Shown piece by piece: positions 23,967 to 37,130 of a stretch of DNA of 64,000 nt (position 1 is the stretch's first letter; each line of letters opens with the position of its first letter). The stretch comes from Dasypus novemcinctus (lineage: Eukaryota > Chordata > Mammalia > Cingulata > Dasypodidae): assembly GCF_030445035.2 (NCBI RefSeq), contig NC_080694.1, positions 73,237,147-73,301,146 on the forward strand, given 5' to 3'. The position numbers were made by a program, and so were the translations under genes. The notes under the pieces are model-generated. The model saw nothing but the letters and a program-made list of their open reading frames with translations. It had not been told where the DNA came from and did not search any database.

Positions 23967-26900
23967 TCATATCAGAGAGGTCATGTAATATTTGTCCTTC
24001 AATGCCTGGCTTGCTTCACTCATCATAAGATCCTCAAGATTCATCCATTTTATCCCATGTGTTAGTATCTATATTCCTCTTACAGCTGAGTAGTATTCCA
24101 TTGTATGTATATACCACATTTTGTTTATCCAATCATCAATGGGCATTGCATTGATTCCAACTTTTGACAATAGTAAGTAGTGCCACTACGAACATTTGTG
24201 TGCATATGCTTCTTCACGACCTTGTTTTCAGTTCTGGATACAAACCCAGCAGTGGAATTGCTGGGTAATATGTCAAATGTATAGCTAGTTTTTTGATGAA
24301 TCTCCAAACTGTCCTCCACAAACAGTCCACCAACACTGGATGAGGGTTCCCCTTCCTCCACATCTTCTCCAACACTTGTAGTCCTCTGTTTTTTTAATAG
24401 CTTCCAGTCTAATGAGTGGTATCCCACTGTAGTTTTGATTTGCATTTCCCTAATAGCTAATGATGCTGAGCATCTTTTCGTGTGCTTTTTAGCCATTCGT
24501 ATTTCTTCTTTGGAGTAGTGTCTGTTCAAATCTCTTGCCCTTTTTTTAATGGGTTGTTTGACTTTATATTTTTGAGACATAGGATTTCTTTATATATGTT
24601 GGATATTAGGCTCCTATCAGACATATGTTTATCAAATGTTTTCTTCCATTGGATAGGCTGTCTTTTCACATGCTTGATAAACTCCTTTGGGGTGCAAAAG
24701 GCTTTAAAAGGAAGTCCCATTTATCTATTGTTCTTTTGCTGTTCGTGGTTTAGGTGTGAAGTTCATGAAGCCATTTCCTATTACAAGGTCCTGTAGATGC
24801 TTCCCTACATTGTTTTCCAAGGTCTTTATGGTCGTGGCTCTTATATTTAGATCTTTAATCCATCTTGAGTTAATTTTGTATAAGGCACGAGATGGAAATC
24901 CTGTCTCATTCTTTTGCATATGGATATCCAATTCTCCAGGTACCATTTGTTGAAGAAGCCATACTCTCCCAGTGGAGTGGGCTGGGTAGCCTTGTTGAAT
25001 ATTAGATGACTGTATATGCAAGGATCCATATCAGAACTTTCAATTTGGTTCCATTGGTCAGTATGTCTATCCTTGTGACAATACTATACCATTTTAACAA
25101 CTATAGTTTTGTAGTATGATTTAGAGTCAGGTAGTGTAGTTCCTCTGATTTCATTTTACTTTTTCAATATGTCCTTGGCTATTTGGGGCCTCTTTAACTT
25201 CCAGATAAATTTCATACTTAGTTTTTCCAGTTCCTTAAAGAATGCTGTGTTGATTTTTATTGGGATTGCATTAAATCTGTAGATCACTTTCGTTAGGATA
25301 GACATCTTGATGGTATTTAGTCTTCCTATCCATGAACAGGGAATAGTCTTGCATTTGTTTAAGTCTTCTTTGATTTCCTTTAAGAGTGTTGTGTAGTATT
25401 CTACATAAAAGCCTTTTACATCTTTAGTTAACTTTATTCCTAGGTATTTGATTTTTTTATTTACTACTGTAAAAGATATTTTTTTCTTGATTTCCACTTC
25501 AGATTAATCATTATTGGTGTACAGCAATGATGCTGATTTTTGTGCATTGGTCTTATAACCTCTGACTTTACTGAACTCATTTATAAGTTCTAAAAACTTT
25601 GTTGTAGATTTCTATGTATAGGATCTTTCTATGTATAGGATAATGTCATCTGCAAATAGTGAAATTTTGACTTTTTCCTTTTCAATTTGAAGGCCTTTTA
25701 TATCTGGTACTTTCCTCAGTGCTTGAGCAAGTACTTCTATCACAATGATAATAGGAGGGGTGATAGTGGGCATGCTTGTATTGTTCCTGATCTTAGAGGG
25801 AAAGATTTTATGATTTCACCATTGTAAATTATGTTAGCTATGGGTTTTTCATATATACCCTTTATCATGTTCAGAAAGTTTCCTTCTATTCCTACATTTA
25901 GCAATATTTTTATCAGGAATGGGTGCTGTATTTTGTCAAATGCATTTTCTGCATTCATATATATTATTATATGATTTTTTTTTCCTTTGGTCTGTTTATG
26001 TAGTGTATTACATTGATTGATTTTCTTATGTTGAACCATCCATGCATAACAGGGATGAAACCTTTTTGGTCATGGTCTATAATTCATTTGATGTGTTGTT
26101 GAATATGATTAGCAAGTATTTTTTTGAGAATTTTAACATCAAGTTTCATTACAGATTGGTCAGTAACTTTCATTTCTTGTGGTGTCATTGTTTGGCTTTG
26201 GTATTAGGTTAATGTTGGCATCAGAGAATGAGTTAGGTAATGTTCTTTCTATTTTGATTTTTTGAAAGAGTTTAAGCAAGATTGCTATTAGTTCTTTCCA
26301 TAATTTTTGGTAGAATTCACCTCTGAAGCTGTCTGACCCAGAGCTCTTCTTTGTTGGGAGGTTTTTAATGACTAATTCCATCTCTTGTGATTGGTTTGTT
26401 GAGATCATCAAGTTCTTCTTTCATTAATGTAGGCTGCTTATGTGTTTCTAGGAATTTACCCATTTCCTCTAAATTGTCCTTCTTATTTTCATATTGTTTT
26501 TGAAAATATTCTCTTATGATAGTCTTTATTTCTGTGGAGTCAGAGGTGCTATCCCCTTACTCATTTCTTATTTTGTGTATTTGTGTCTTCTCTCTTTTTT
26601 CTTTGTTAGTCTAGCTAAGGGTTTGTCAATTTTATTGATCTTCTCAAAGAACCAACTCTTTGTTTTGTTTTTTTTTTTTGTACTTTCTTATTTTCTATTT
26701 CCTTTAGTTCTGCTCTGATCTTTTTTTAAAGATTCATTTTTATTTGGTCCCCCCCCCCTCCACAGTTGTCTGTTCTCTGTGTTCATTTGCTGCATGTTCT
26801 TCTTTGTCTGCTTCTGTTGTTGTCAGCAGCATGGGAATCTTTTTTTTTTTTTTTTTTTTTTTTGCATCATCTTGCTGCATCAGCTCTCCATGAGCGCGGT

Positions 26901-28300
26901 GCCATTCTTGGGCAGGCTGCACTTTCACACTGGGTGGCTCTCCTTATGGGGCGCACTCCTTGCACATGGGGCTCCCCTATGCAGGGGGCACCCCTGTGTG
27001 GCACGGCACTCATTGCACACATCAGCACTGCATGTGGGCAAGTTCCACACGGATCAAGGAGGCCCAGGGTTTGAACTGCGGACCTCCCATGTGGTAGACG
27101 GATGCCCTATCCATTGGGCCATGTCCACTTCCCTGCTCTGATCTTTATTTCCTTCTTTCTTCTTTCTTTGAGGTTAATTTGTTGTTTTATACTAATTCCT
27201 CCAATTGTGCAGTTATTTTTTAATTTTAGCTCTTTCTTCTTTTGTGATGTATGAATTTATGGCTATGAATTTCTTTCTCTGTACAGCTTTTGCTGCATCC
27301 CATAAGTTTTGTTATGTTGTGTTGTCATTTTCTTTGGTTTCAAGTTATTTACTGATTTCTTTTGAGATTTCCTCCTTGATTCAGTGTTTGTCTAAGTGTG
27401 TGTTGCTAAACTTCCATATTTTTGTGCCTAAACTGGCTTTCTTGCCATGACGGACATCTGGCTTCATTCCACTGTGGTCAGAGAAATTCTTTGTATGAGT
27501 TCAATCTTTCTGAATTCATTGAGAATTTCTCTGTGGCCTAGCATGTGGTCTATCTTAGAGAATGAACCATGTGCACTTAAGAAGAATGCTGTATTTGGGT
27601 GTAACATTCTGTATATGGCTATTAGGTCCAGATCCTCTAGCATATTATTTAGAGTCTTTGTTTTTTTTACTGATTCTCTGTTGAGAAGTTCTGTCTAATG
27701 GTGATAATGGTGTGTTGAAGTTGCCCACTATAATTTTACCAGCATCTATTTCTTCACTTAGTTTTTCCAGTGTTTGCATCATGTATTTGGAGGCACCCTG
27801 ATTAGATGCATAAATGTTTATGATTGTTTTTCTTTTTGAGAGAGTACTCCTTTTACTAATATGTAGTGCCCTTCTTTGTTTCTCACAATAATTTTGCATT
27901 TAAAGCCTATTTTGTCTGATATGAGTATAGCTACTCCTGCACTTTTCAGTTATTGTTTGCTTGTAAGATTGTTTTCCAGTTGTTCACTTTTAACCTCCTT
28001 GAATCCCTAGGTCTAATGTGGGTTTCTTGTAGACAGCATATACATGGGTCATATTTTCTTATCTTTCTGCCAATCTGTGTCTTTTGACAGGTGAGTTTAA
28101 TTCATTAATATTCAGGGATATTACTCTCAAGGAATTACTTGCATTAACCATATTTTCTTTGGATTTGTGTGTCATATATTGTTTTTATTTCTCTATTTGT
28201 CTTTTTAGTTGTTCTTACACTCTCCTCCAACTCTGTCTTTCCTGTTTTTTTCTTTCCTCCTGCAGAACATACTCTCTTAGCTTCTGTTTATCTGTGAATA
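23967..28300 (-). pseudogene. ORF2: L1 ORF2 remnant
   Basis: Endonuclease plus reverse transcriptase of L1, heavily mutated. Recognisable pieces on the minus strand: an endonuclease segment (27645-27899), the reverse transcriptase N-terminal part (26160-26411), the RT core with a FDKIQHPF-type stretch and ACPLSPLL (25740-26039), the thumb (25156-25497), connection segments (24847-25029) and the C-terminal part (24125-24580, including [15 protein letters not shown]). The catalytic FADD-type segment is not intact. A SINE insertion splits it at 26724-27132. Confidence 0.85.
26724..27132 (-). repeat. DAS-type tRNA-derived SINE inside the L1
   Basis: Minus strand. The tRNA-like head is at the right end, with a B-box-like GTTTGAACTGCGG (complement) at about 27069-27081; the A-rich tail is at the left. 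A long T run at 26840-26863 is the internal A-rich linker. The target-site duplication CTGCTCTGATCTTT flanks it at 26710-26723 and 27133-27146. Confidence 0.9.
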
Positions 28301-29090
28301 TCTTGAACTCTCTGTCATTACTGAAGGCCAGCTTTGCTGGATAGAGTATTCTTGGATGGACTTTTTCTCTTTTTGTACCTTGACTATGTCATACAACTAC
28401 CTTCTTGTTTCTTTGGTTCCAGATGAGAAATCAGGACTTAATCTTACTGAGCTTCACTTGCTCCATTCAGTATTTTCTTTTTGTCTTAAGCATTGGATAA
28501 TTTAACAAGTGTAGGTCTTCTTGTAGGCCTGTTGGGATTTATGCTGTTCAGGATGCATTGCACTTCGTGGACATGTACACCCAATTCCTGCTATAAATTT
28601 GAGAACTTTTCAGCCATTATTTCCTCCAACACCCCTTCTGTACCCTTTCCCTTATCTTCTCCTTCAGGGATGCTTGTAATGCTTACGTTTGTGCACTTTG
28701 TGTTGTCATTCAGATCCCTAAGTTCCTGCTGGATTTTTTCTATCTTTTTATCTATCAATTTTACTATCTTTTTTATTTCAGATATACTGCTTTCCACATC
28801 ACTAATTCTTTCTTCTGCCTCTTTAATTCTGCCATTATTAGCTAAGAGTGTATTTTTGATGTCTTGGATTGTGACATACATCACCATCATTTCTGTTATC
28901 TTTTGTATATGTTTACAATTTCTTCTGTATGCTGTCCAAGTGTTTTCTTAATATCTTTAATCTCTTCCTTCACTTCATTAAGTTGGCCCATGATATTTGT
29001 TTGGAAAGCTTTGATAAGTTGTTTGATATTCTGCCCTCTTCCTGGTTTTTAGTTTCTTCACTGAATTGGGGCATGTCTTCCTGATACTAG
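28301..29090 (-). pseudogene. ORF1: L1 ORF1 remnant
   Basis: The minus-strand translation at 28591-28890 gives a coiled-coil-like stretch (RIKEAEERISDVESSISEI) followed by DLNDNTKCTNVSITSIPEGE, which resembles the coiled coil and the start of the RNA-binding domain of L1 ORF1 protein. The N-terminal part continues to about 29090 with stops. The C-terminal domain is not clearly preserved. Edges are approximate. Confidence 0.7.
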
Positions 29091-30767
29091 GTATGATTTT
29101 AGTTTTTTGTTGCTCTCCAGTCATCATTTTATCTTGATGGGTTTGTTCAGTTGATTAGCTTCTCTGCGTAGTCTTGGGTTTTATTTATGTGCTGTTTTTG
29201 TGTGTATGTTAAGTCTTTTCTTAGACACTTTGTTCTTCTTATTCTATTTCCTTTTTGTCATCTAAGATCCCTTGAAAGAAAATGATTAGGACCAGGGAAA
29301 GCAAAAGAGGTAAGAAAAGAAAATGTATAATAATAGTGTTGATAGTAAATATTAGTAGAAAAAACATATAAGACCTAAGAGAATGAATATTAAACTCATG
29401 TAAGCTGTGTAGAGTTATAGGAATAAAAAAGTGGAGTACCTACAATAAGATGGGAAACTGAATATGGGGAAGAATATAATATGAATTAAAAAGCCAGTGT
29501 GGTCAGGAGAGAGGGAAAGAGTAAAGAAAGGACACTACCATAAAGAGTGAATAAAAGATAGAAAACAGAATGGAAGTGTTAGAAATAAAAAGCCAAAAGA
29601 AATTGGGGGTTAAACAAAGAGATTTGGAATGTAAGAGCAACAACAGTAGTGGAAGATAGAAAGATGTAAAGGAAAGGAAACTGCATTGGAGCCAAAATCA
29701 CTACACACAGAAGAGTGGAAATCAAGGATAAGGAAGCACAGCAAATAAGAAACACCACCAGGAGCCACTAACAAAAAAAAGAAAGAAAGAAAAAGAAAGA
29801 AAGGGGGGATTGGAAGATAAAGAGGAAAGAAAGCCAAGAAAACAAACAAACAAACAAAAACTAGACAAGCCCTCAAGCAAGGACTCCTCTTTGCAATTGA
29901 ATAAACTGATTAGGAATCTGTTCTTCTCCCTTTTCTCCCTTCCTCATTTCACTCTCTCCCAGGGAAGCTGGAAGCCCATGTGAGAGCTCCCCTCTGAGAT
30001 TCAGATGGGACCCAGGTGAACCAAGTCATCACAGAAAATAATGACTTTCAGTCTCTTTGTGAGAGAGCAACCACACCATGCTGGGACCCCTAAATATGCT
30101 ATTGGAAGCCTACCAAGCACTTTGTACTGTCCCCCTCCCTTAGGTGTGTTGCACAGGACTAATTACCTGACTCCACCTTTCCCTAGACTAATTTTCCCTA
30201 TCCCAGGGCATTTAGATAAATCAGTCTGCCTCAGCAGACTCACCTCTTATCTCTTCCTAACCTCTTCCCCAATTCAGCTAGGATGCTCCTCCAAGCTCAA
30301 AAAGGGAGGACCAGATGATTGAACCTGCTCTCCTTGGGACCTTCTGAATTTCTCACCAGATCCCTGCCATTGCCAGAATTTCTCTGAGACCACAGGCTCA
30401 GGGAATGCTGGGAGAGTTCAGGGAGTGCTGGGTTCAGGGAATGAGGGCTCAGGAAACACGGATTTGCAGAATGCGGGCCTCAGGAAATCTGCCGCACGAC
30501 CATCAGTGTTCAGGGACTGCAACAGCCACCAGCCCTAGGGGAAGTGTTTAGCTTTCCCACACCTTTGGGCACAAGCACCAGAAACCCATGGTTTTACCTT
30601 GAGCAATCACTCCTTTTGTTGCACTCTCTTCAGATCAATGTCCAGAAGCCACCGGCTCTGTAGGTGCTCACTCACATAGGACTCTGTCTCCCCTCAGATT
30701 TTTTTTTTGCAGAAGAGATGAGGGTTCACTCACTTGGACACTGTCTTGCCCCACCTCCTCAAGAGTT
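29091..30767 (-). mobile_element. L1 5' UTR-like region
   Basis: Lies upstream of the ORF1 remnant in element orientation and stops where the next L1 begins. It has a purine-rich plus-strand section (29280-29860, including GAAA and AAAC short repeats) and a GC-richer distal part. Two related phrases near 30662 and 30720 (CTCACTCACATAGGACTCTGTC, TTCACTCACTTGGACACTGTC) suggest a small internal duplication. Confidence 0.5.
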
Positions 30768-31508
30768 CATTTTTATACAGATTAAATTGTATCTCCGAAG
30801 AGTTTTCTCAACATTATTGTTTCAACTATGTATCTGACAATCTCCTATGTTCACCTGCTCCCCCCAAACCTTCCCCCCAATTCCGTGGACCATCTGTTCC
30901 ATCCTCCCAACTATAGGACCCTCAAGCCTGCAAAGCCCCACCCAATAGTATCCCTATGCCTCCATCTTATCCCTTCAATGTACAACCACTTACCTCCACT
31001 TTATCATAGATTTCACTCATGTAGGTGTCAGGTCACAACCTTCCTCTCCCCGCCAATTTCCTGTAAGCCTATTGTCCAGTCTTTAGCACTCTGAGACAGC
31101 TTGATTTGCTTAATTCATATCAGAAAGGTAATGTAGTATTTGTCTTTCAATGCATGGCTTGCTTCACTCAACATAAGGTCCTCAAGATTCACCCATTTTA
31201 TCCCATGTGTTACTATTGTATTCCTTCTTACAGCTAAGTAGCATTCCATTGTATGTATATACCACATTTTTTTAATGCATCTGCTGATGGCCATTGGGTT
31301 GATTCCAACTTTTGGCAATAGTGAATAATACTGCTATGAACATTGGCGTGCATATATAGGTTTGTGTCCCTGTTTTCAGTTCTTCTGGGTATATATTCAA
31401 CTGTGGAATTGCAGGTTCATATGGTAAATCTATAATTGGCTTTTTGAGGAAGTGAGAAACTGTACTCCAGAATGGCTGGATCCTTCTGTATTTCGACCAG
31501 CAGTGGAT
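30768..31508 (-). mobile_element. Inverted 5' segment of a twin-primed L1
   Basis: Minus-strand copy of the ORF2 C-terminal end plus the first part of the 3' UTR. The minus-strand frame at 31115-31318 contains [13 protein letters not shown] and ends with the ORF2 terminus. It matches 23640-24345. Its L1 content ends within a few bases of where the following plus-strand part begins. Confidence 0.8.
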
Positions 31509-34500
31509 GAGAAGGAAGGATTACTTGTTTAAAGTGTTTGATGGGGGGTATCTGATACATTGTGCATTTGGTGGAGGCTTCTAGGGATTGTGTGAGTGCT
31601 CATCATGTCATAGTTTGTTATATAATTGGATGAGACCCATAAAATGAGTGGGAAGGAGCTGTACTCACATCCAGGGGATCCCTGATGTTCTCAAACAGAA
31701 GGAAGGGTGTCTCTCGAGAGCATTTGAGGCCCACAATGGGGGAGGACAGACTAATGTGTCAAGCCCTCAGCATTGTTGCAAGCATCTATGAATCTGGTCC
31801 TTCAAACAGTGAGCTTGGTTGTCACTTAGGTCCTGAGGGGAGGGGGAGAGAGGAATAGAACAGATTGAAGAGGGGGCAACTGGGGATCAAGGGAAATGTT
31901 CCACAAGATCATGCAATGATGGGTACAGGCCATGTTAAATTTCATCAAAAATTTATGAAAGTGTATAGTCTAAAATGTAAACCATACTGCAAACCATAAT
32001 GTAACTAAAAATTTAGAAAAGTGTACACTGTAAAATATAAACCATAATGTAAACAATAATGGAGCCATGGTTATTAGCTATACTGTTATCTATTCATCAG
32101 CTGTAGCAAATATAACATCCACATGTAAAAAGATCACTGCTGGGGAAAGGGGAAAAGGGTTTGATGTTGGGTATATGGGAATCCCTTATGTTTTATATGT
32201 GACTTTACTGTGATCTAAAACTTTTTTAAGGCAAAATTAAAAATTAAAAATTAAAAATTAAAAAAGGATGTAGACACTGAGGAAGGAATGGAAGAGACTG
32301 CCTTGCCACTGAAGGTACAGGCCAACACCTATTACAGTGATGAAAGGCAAAACATCAAAAACAAAGTTTATGATATATTTCACTTTTTAATACCCAATTT
32401 GTTTTTACATTGTTTTAGATTTTCTAAATTATTATGTATTCTATTTCTAATCTTAATCCTATTGTTGAGGAAGTTGGAAGAGGTTCAATTATTTGTGTAT
32501 AGAAAGGCCAGTACTCAGGAATGATTTTGAGAAGGAAAAATGATCTATTGACGGCTGGCCTGACTCAGGAGCTTTCTGTTTCAAACCCAAGCCCTGAACA
32601 AGAATTTTGAGTTCCTTTATACAGAGAGGAAGGGCCAAATTGTTCTTTATTTTAGTGCTCAATAGGCTTGAATGAGCATATATTGTCCACATCCTAGGTA
32701 AGCTTTCAGCATGGACCTTATACATTCTAGATAAGCTTTTAGCACATTTGGTTTGCATTTGCCTTGAATATTTAAAGTTTATAGAGCTTGCATTGCTAAA
32801 CTGTTTCCTGAGACTGGAGTCATTGCCATGGTCACCAAGGGTAGAACTGCAACCTCTTACTGTTCCACACCCACAAGTCACTGACAGCTTAGATTATCTA
32901 CAAAGAGATGAAGAGCCTCCCACCCATAGCCTACATCACTATAATTACTATATCATTTTCCTACTAATTAATTTGGCAATATATTAGGCCTCATTTTTAA
33001 AGAAGTTTTGCATCACAAAGGGGTTCAACTATGGCAGAGGAGGAGCACTGGTGTGGGGTGTCATTGATGGGGGACACCTGGTTGGGAGGGAGTTTTCCAG
33101 GGAATGTATATAGGGTATATAAAAATGTTCAGATATTCATTGGGTATTGTCATAGTAGGTAGAGTTACACATGACAACTGAGGGAGTGCTGAGCTCCTAG
33201 TCAGGCAAGCTCTATCATATCCCACAATAGAACACAAAATTCCCCCAAGGGCAAAGGCAATGACCAGTGAAGTAGGATGGTCCAATGATGGGTCCTTGAT
33301 ACTGATGACTATGCTTATGAGCCTGTGTGCTTGAAATTTCAACTAAGCTTAGGACTGCATAGTGCTTAAGAGTTATCTCCTGAGAGACTCCATGTTGCTC
33401 AAATGTTGCCATTCTCTAAGCCAAACTCAGGATGTAAATGCATTACCTTCACCCCAGCATGGGACATGACTCCTAGGGATGAGCTTCGCTGGCACTGAGG
33501 GGTTGCTACCAATCACCTGATGCATCTAGAAAAAGACCTTAAATAAAAGGGGGAAATGGTAAAGACAAATGAGTTTATATGTCTAAGAGACTTAAAAATG
33601 TGTTTGGAGGTCATTAGAGGGGTCACACTTTTGCACGTCTCAGCAGGATCCTAGAGACAACCAAAGTAGTTACAACCCCAGGTACTGGTGTTCCTGAGCA
33701 CTATGGGGACACACATGTTCTAAAGACATGGCAAATGGCTCTGGAGTTCAGTTCCTTGCCAGTGGGCCCTACTTTGGAATTTGTGCTCCTGAGGGTGATA
33801 GAGTTGGACTCAGATGTGACCACTCTGCACATGCCCCTTCTGTCTCTTTTATTGAACCTGTGGTTGGTTCTGGGGTTGGAGTATGCTCAGGAGACTTGAA
33901 TTCCTGTTCTGTCTTTGCCAGCTGGGTCCTGAGCCTCAGCAATGTTGCAACACTGACTACGTAGTTCATTGAACTTACCCAGGTCAGCCAACAGCAAGGT
34001 GAGGATGGTCAACCACCATGCCAGGGAATGGAGAGTGTCTACAGCTGCAAGCAGGAGAATTCCATCCATCAGCCATGTGGGATCTAAGCCGTGTCTGGTT
34101 TTAGATGTGAAGTGGACATAACCATCCCAGGGTCCACAGGATGGATCAATAAAATATGGATTAGAGTAGACTTACTGATATTCTACTATAGAATGATTGT
34201 GACTCTAGCAATGGAAGAAATTGTATGATTGATGTGGAGTGGAGACAGTGGCCATGGGAGTTTCTGAGAGCAGGGAGAGGGAAGAAAAGTTGTGATATGG
34301 TAGAATTTTCAGGAGTTGGAGTAGTCCTCAATGATATTGCAGGGACAGATGCAGAACATTATATATTCTTCCATAACCCACTGAATGGATTGGGGGCGAG
34401 TGTAAACTACAATGTAAATGATAATCCATGTGGTGTAGCAGTGTTCCAAAATGAATTCACCAAATGTGTTGAATGTGCCACAATGAGAAAAGAGGTTGTT

Positions 34501-34660
34501 GTGGTGAGAGGAGTGGTGGGGGTGGGGGGTGGGTTATATGGGAACATCTTATAATTTTTAATGTAAAATTTTGTGTGATCTATGTATCTTTTTTAAAAAG
34601 ACAATTAAAAATTTGCTATAAAAATAAAAATAAAAAGCATAAGTTAAAAAATATTGTACT
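31509..34660 (+). mobile_element. Plus-strand body of the twin-primed L1, split by an LTR
   Basis: L1 3' UTR from just after the inverted segment to the A-rich tail (about 34600-34660). It starts AAGGAAGGATTACTTG, the reverse complement of about 23613-23630. A solo LTR interrupts it at 32463-32938. A TTAAAAA-type short repeat lies at 32231-32266. No clear target-site duplication was found. Confidence 0.8.
32463..32938 (-). mobile_element. Solo LTR inserted in L1
   Basis: 476 bp, same family as the LTRs at 8690-9166 and 11610-12286. On the minus strand it runs TGATGTAGGC...CTTCCTCAACA. It is flanked by the 4-bp duplication CTAT (32459-32462 and 32939-32942), and the L1 3' UTR continues on both sides. 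Lack of an internal region indicates LTR-LTR recombination after insertion. Confidence 0.88.
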
Positions 34661-35728
34661 TCCAATTCCCATATAGGAGTCTGGAGCTGAGGAGGAAGGT
34701 CTGGATGGAGGACAGGAACTTTGGAAGATATGCAGGCAAGGAACCAAGAGGCATGTTCAAGTTTAGAGAAATTGCCAGGAAACACATGCTAATTTTATAA
34801 ACTCAAATTCATCAACATTAATATTATTCTAATTTTTATGTTCAATATTTTCTTAGTTGACTTACATATTTATTTACTATGTCTGTATCTTTTTTCCTGG
34901 AGATTTTATTAATAAAAGGAAGATATAAAGTATATACTCCCACTACACAGATTTGTGAATATATATCATGATCCAGTAAATTTTATTTTGAAGCCATGTT
35001 ATTATCAAAGAAGCTTAGAATCGTATCTCCATGATAAATAATTTATTTTATCATTAGAAACTAGTGCTCCATATAATAAAATCACTTCACTGAATTAATT
35101 GTGTAATTAATAAAAAACACTTTTGGTTAGTGTTTTCCTGGTAAATATTTTCTTTGCTTTTATTTTCAAGCTTTCTGAGTGCTTTTGTTTCAGGAATATT
35201 TCATGTAAACAGCAAATAACAATATGCTTTTTAAAAATTTTTGCATTATTGTCTTTCAATTACCTCAGTTAGTCCATTTCTGTTTGCTGCACTTACTAAC
35301 AATTTTGGATTTACACCAGCCTTATTTTGTGTTCTCTAGTTACCTGATTTTTTCTTGCTTATCATTTTCTCTTTCCCAAATTATACAAAAGAGATGGAAT
35401 TTTTAAATATTATTTTCTTCTCTATAATTTTTAAATAATAATATATTCTTTTTCTAATTTAAGTTAAAACTTTTATGGCTACCTTAATTAACAAAGCCCA
35501 GAGCTATCCAAGATTACTATCAACCTCCTCAAATTTAAATACAAGGACCTCAGAACGATTTTAACTCCAATCCTTCAATTATATAGCTCTTTGTTATCCA
35601 ATAATTTTGTTCCATCTAGGGTGTGTTTATTCTAAATTGGACAATATTGAGTTTAAACACTCATTGCTTGATGAATTTACATATATATAATTTTTATTAT
35701 CATTAATTATCATCATTACTTTTCACAT
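34661..35728. other. Unclassified AT-rich sequence
   Basis: No repeat or gene recognised. Long A/T runs occur at 34800-35100 and 35400-35480. Confidence 0.3.
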
Positions 35729-35745
35729 CCCACTCCTTCCTTCGT

Positions 35746-36140
35746 TTTTGTTATTTCCTTCGTTTTTGTTTTTTTTAAAGATTTATTTATTTTATTTAAT
35801 TCTCCCCCTCCCCCGGTTGTCTGTTCTCTGTGTCTATTTGCTGCGTCTTGTTTCTTTTATCTGCTTCTGTTGTCGTCAGCAGCACGGGAAGTGAGGTTGG
35901 CGCCATTCCTGGGCAGGCTGCAACTTTCTTTCACACTGGGCGGCTCTCCTTACGGGGTGCACTCCTTGCGCGTGGGGCTCCCCTACGTGGGGGACACCCC
36001 TGTGTGGCACGGCACTCCTTGCGCGCATCAGCACTGCACATGGGCCAGCTCCACATGGGTCAAGGAGGCCCGGTGTTTGAACCGCAGACCTCCCATGTGG
36101 TAGACGGACGCCCTAACCACTGGGCCAAGTCCGTTTCCCG
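35746..36140 (-). repeat. DAS-type tRNA-derived SINE
   Basis: Minus strand; the head at the right has a B-box-like complement GTTTGAACCGC. It contains the family block CACTGGGCGGCTCTCCTTAC. Approximate target-site duplication CCCACTCCTTCCTT (35729-35742) and CCCACTCCTCCCTT (36141-36154). Confidence 0.85.
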
Positions 36141-36368
36141 CCCACTCCTCCCTTTGGATTAAATCTCTTCTCTGAATTTCTTGAGAAACTATTATAATTT
36201 TTAAAAAGTCAGAATTTCTATTTTTCTCTTTTTAATTCAAGAATAATGTCAGTTCAGGAGAGTATAAATGACAGGAGTAATGCACAATAAATTTTTACAA
36301 AATTAACACATTAGTCTGTGCTGTGAACACTCTTGTACCTGTTCTAAAGGATCCTTCATGTTGGCTTT

Positions 36369-36636
36369 TTTTTAAGGTTTATTTTTTATTTATTTATATC
36401 CCCCCCCGAAGTGTGCTTGCTGTCTGCTTTCTGTATCCATTCACTGCACATTCTTCTGTGTCTGCTTGTCTCCCTTTGTTGTGTCATCTTGCTGCCTTAG
36501 CTCTCTGCAGGCGCCGGCCATCAGCTCTCTGTGGGCACAGGACAGCTTGCCTTCACAAGGAGGCCATGGGATGTGAACCCAGGGCCTCCCATATGGTAGA
36601 GAGGAGCCAAATAGATTGAGCTCAGCCACTTCCCCG
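36369..36636 (-). repeat. tRNA-derived SINE, shorter subfamily
   Basis: The head (right end) shows GGGATGTGAACCCAGGGCC, a B-box-like complement. The body differs from the longer DAS-type copies and is closest to the SINE at 55013-55408. Target-site duplication TGTTGGCTTT (36359-36368) and TGTTGACTTT (36637-36646). Confidence 0.8.
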
Positions 36637-36699
36637 TGTTGACTTTGTTGAATATACACATGGAGAACAAATGTTCACATACATACATTCAAACACAAA

Positions 36700-37130
36700 T
36701 ATAGAAGAAAAATTATTGAATGATAGGGATGAATGTGTTCAGTTTGCTCGGAAATTGAGAAAAAGCTTCCCATTCTGGTTGTGAGAACTGATTTCCCACC
36801 AGGCACATATGAGGGCCCTACATTTTCCACGTACAGACCAGCATTTGGCATAGTTGATCTTTTTCATTTTAGCCATTTCATTTTAGTGAATGTGTAGTTA
36901 GATCACATTATAATATTAATTTCTATTTACCTGATGACTAATAAAGTTGATGCCTTTTCATAATTTCTTGGTCATTTTTCTATTGAATGTCTACCTTTTT
37001 AATTTATTTGACATAATATGAATCTAGATATAAATTCTCTGTCAGAGAGATAAATAGGTGGCAAATATATCCTCTCAACCTTGCACTGCTTTTTTATAAA
37101 GTCAGGTATGTCTTTTGATTAGAAGAAATT
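36700..37130 (-). mobile_element. Ancient L1 ORF2 fragment
   Basis: Diverged minus-strand match to the L1 ORF2 C-terminal region, with phrases like ACCTGATGACTAATAAAGTTG, GATGCCTTTTCATAATTTC and TTCTCTGTCAGAGAGATAAA in the expected order. Older than the other L1s. Confidence 0.55.

Larger units (their letters stand above)
21020..30767 (-). mobile_element. Near full-length L1, decayed
   Basis: Minus strand, with the 3' end at the T-rich run near 21020. Order in element orientation: 5' UTR (about 30767-29091), ORF1 remnant, ORF2 remnant, then a long 3' UTR (23966-21020). A SINE interrupts it at 26724-27132. Both ORFs are broken by many stops and frameshifts, so it is inactive and older than the L1 copies at 45.5 and 49.6 kb. 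No target-site duplication was identified. Confidence 0.85.
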
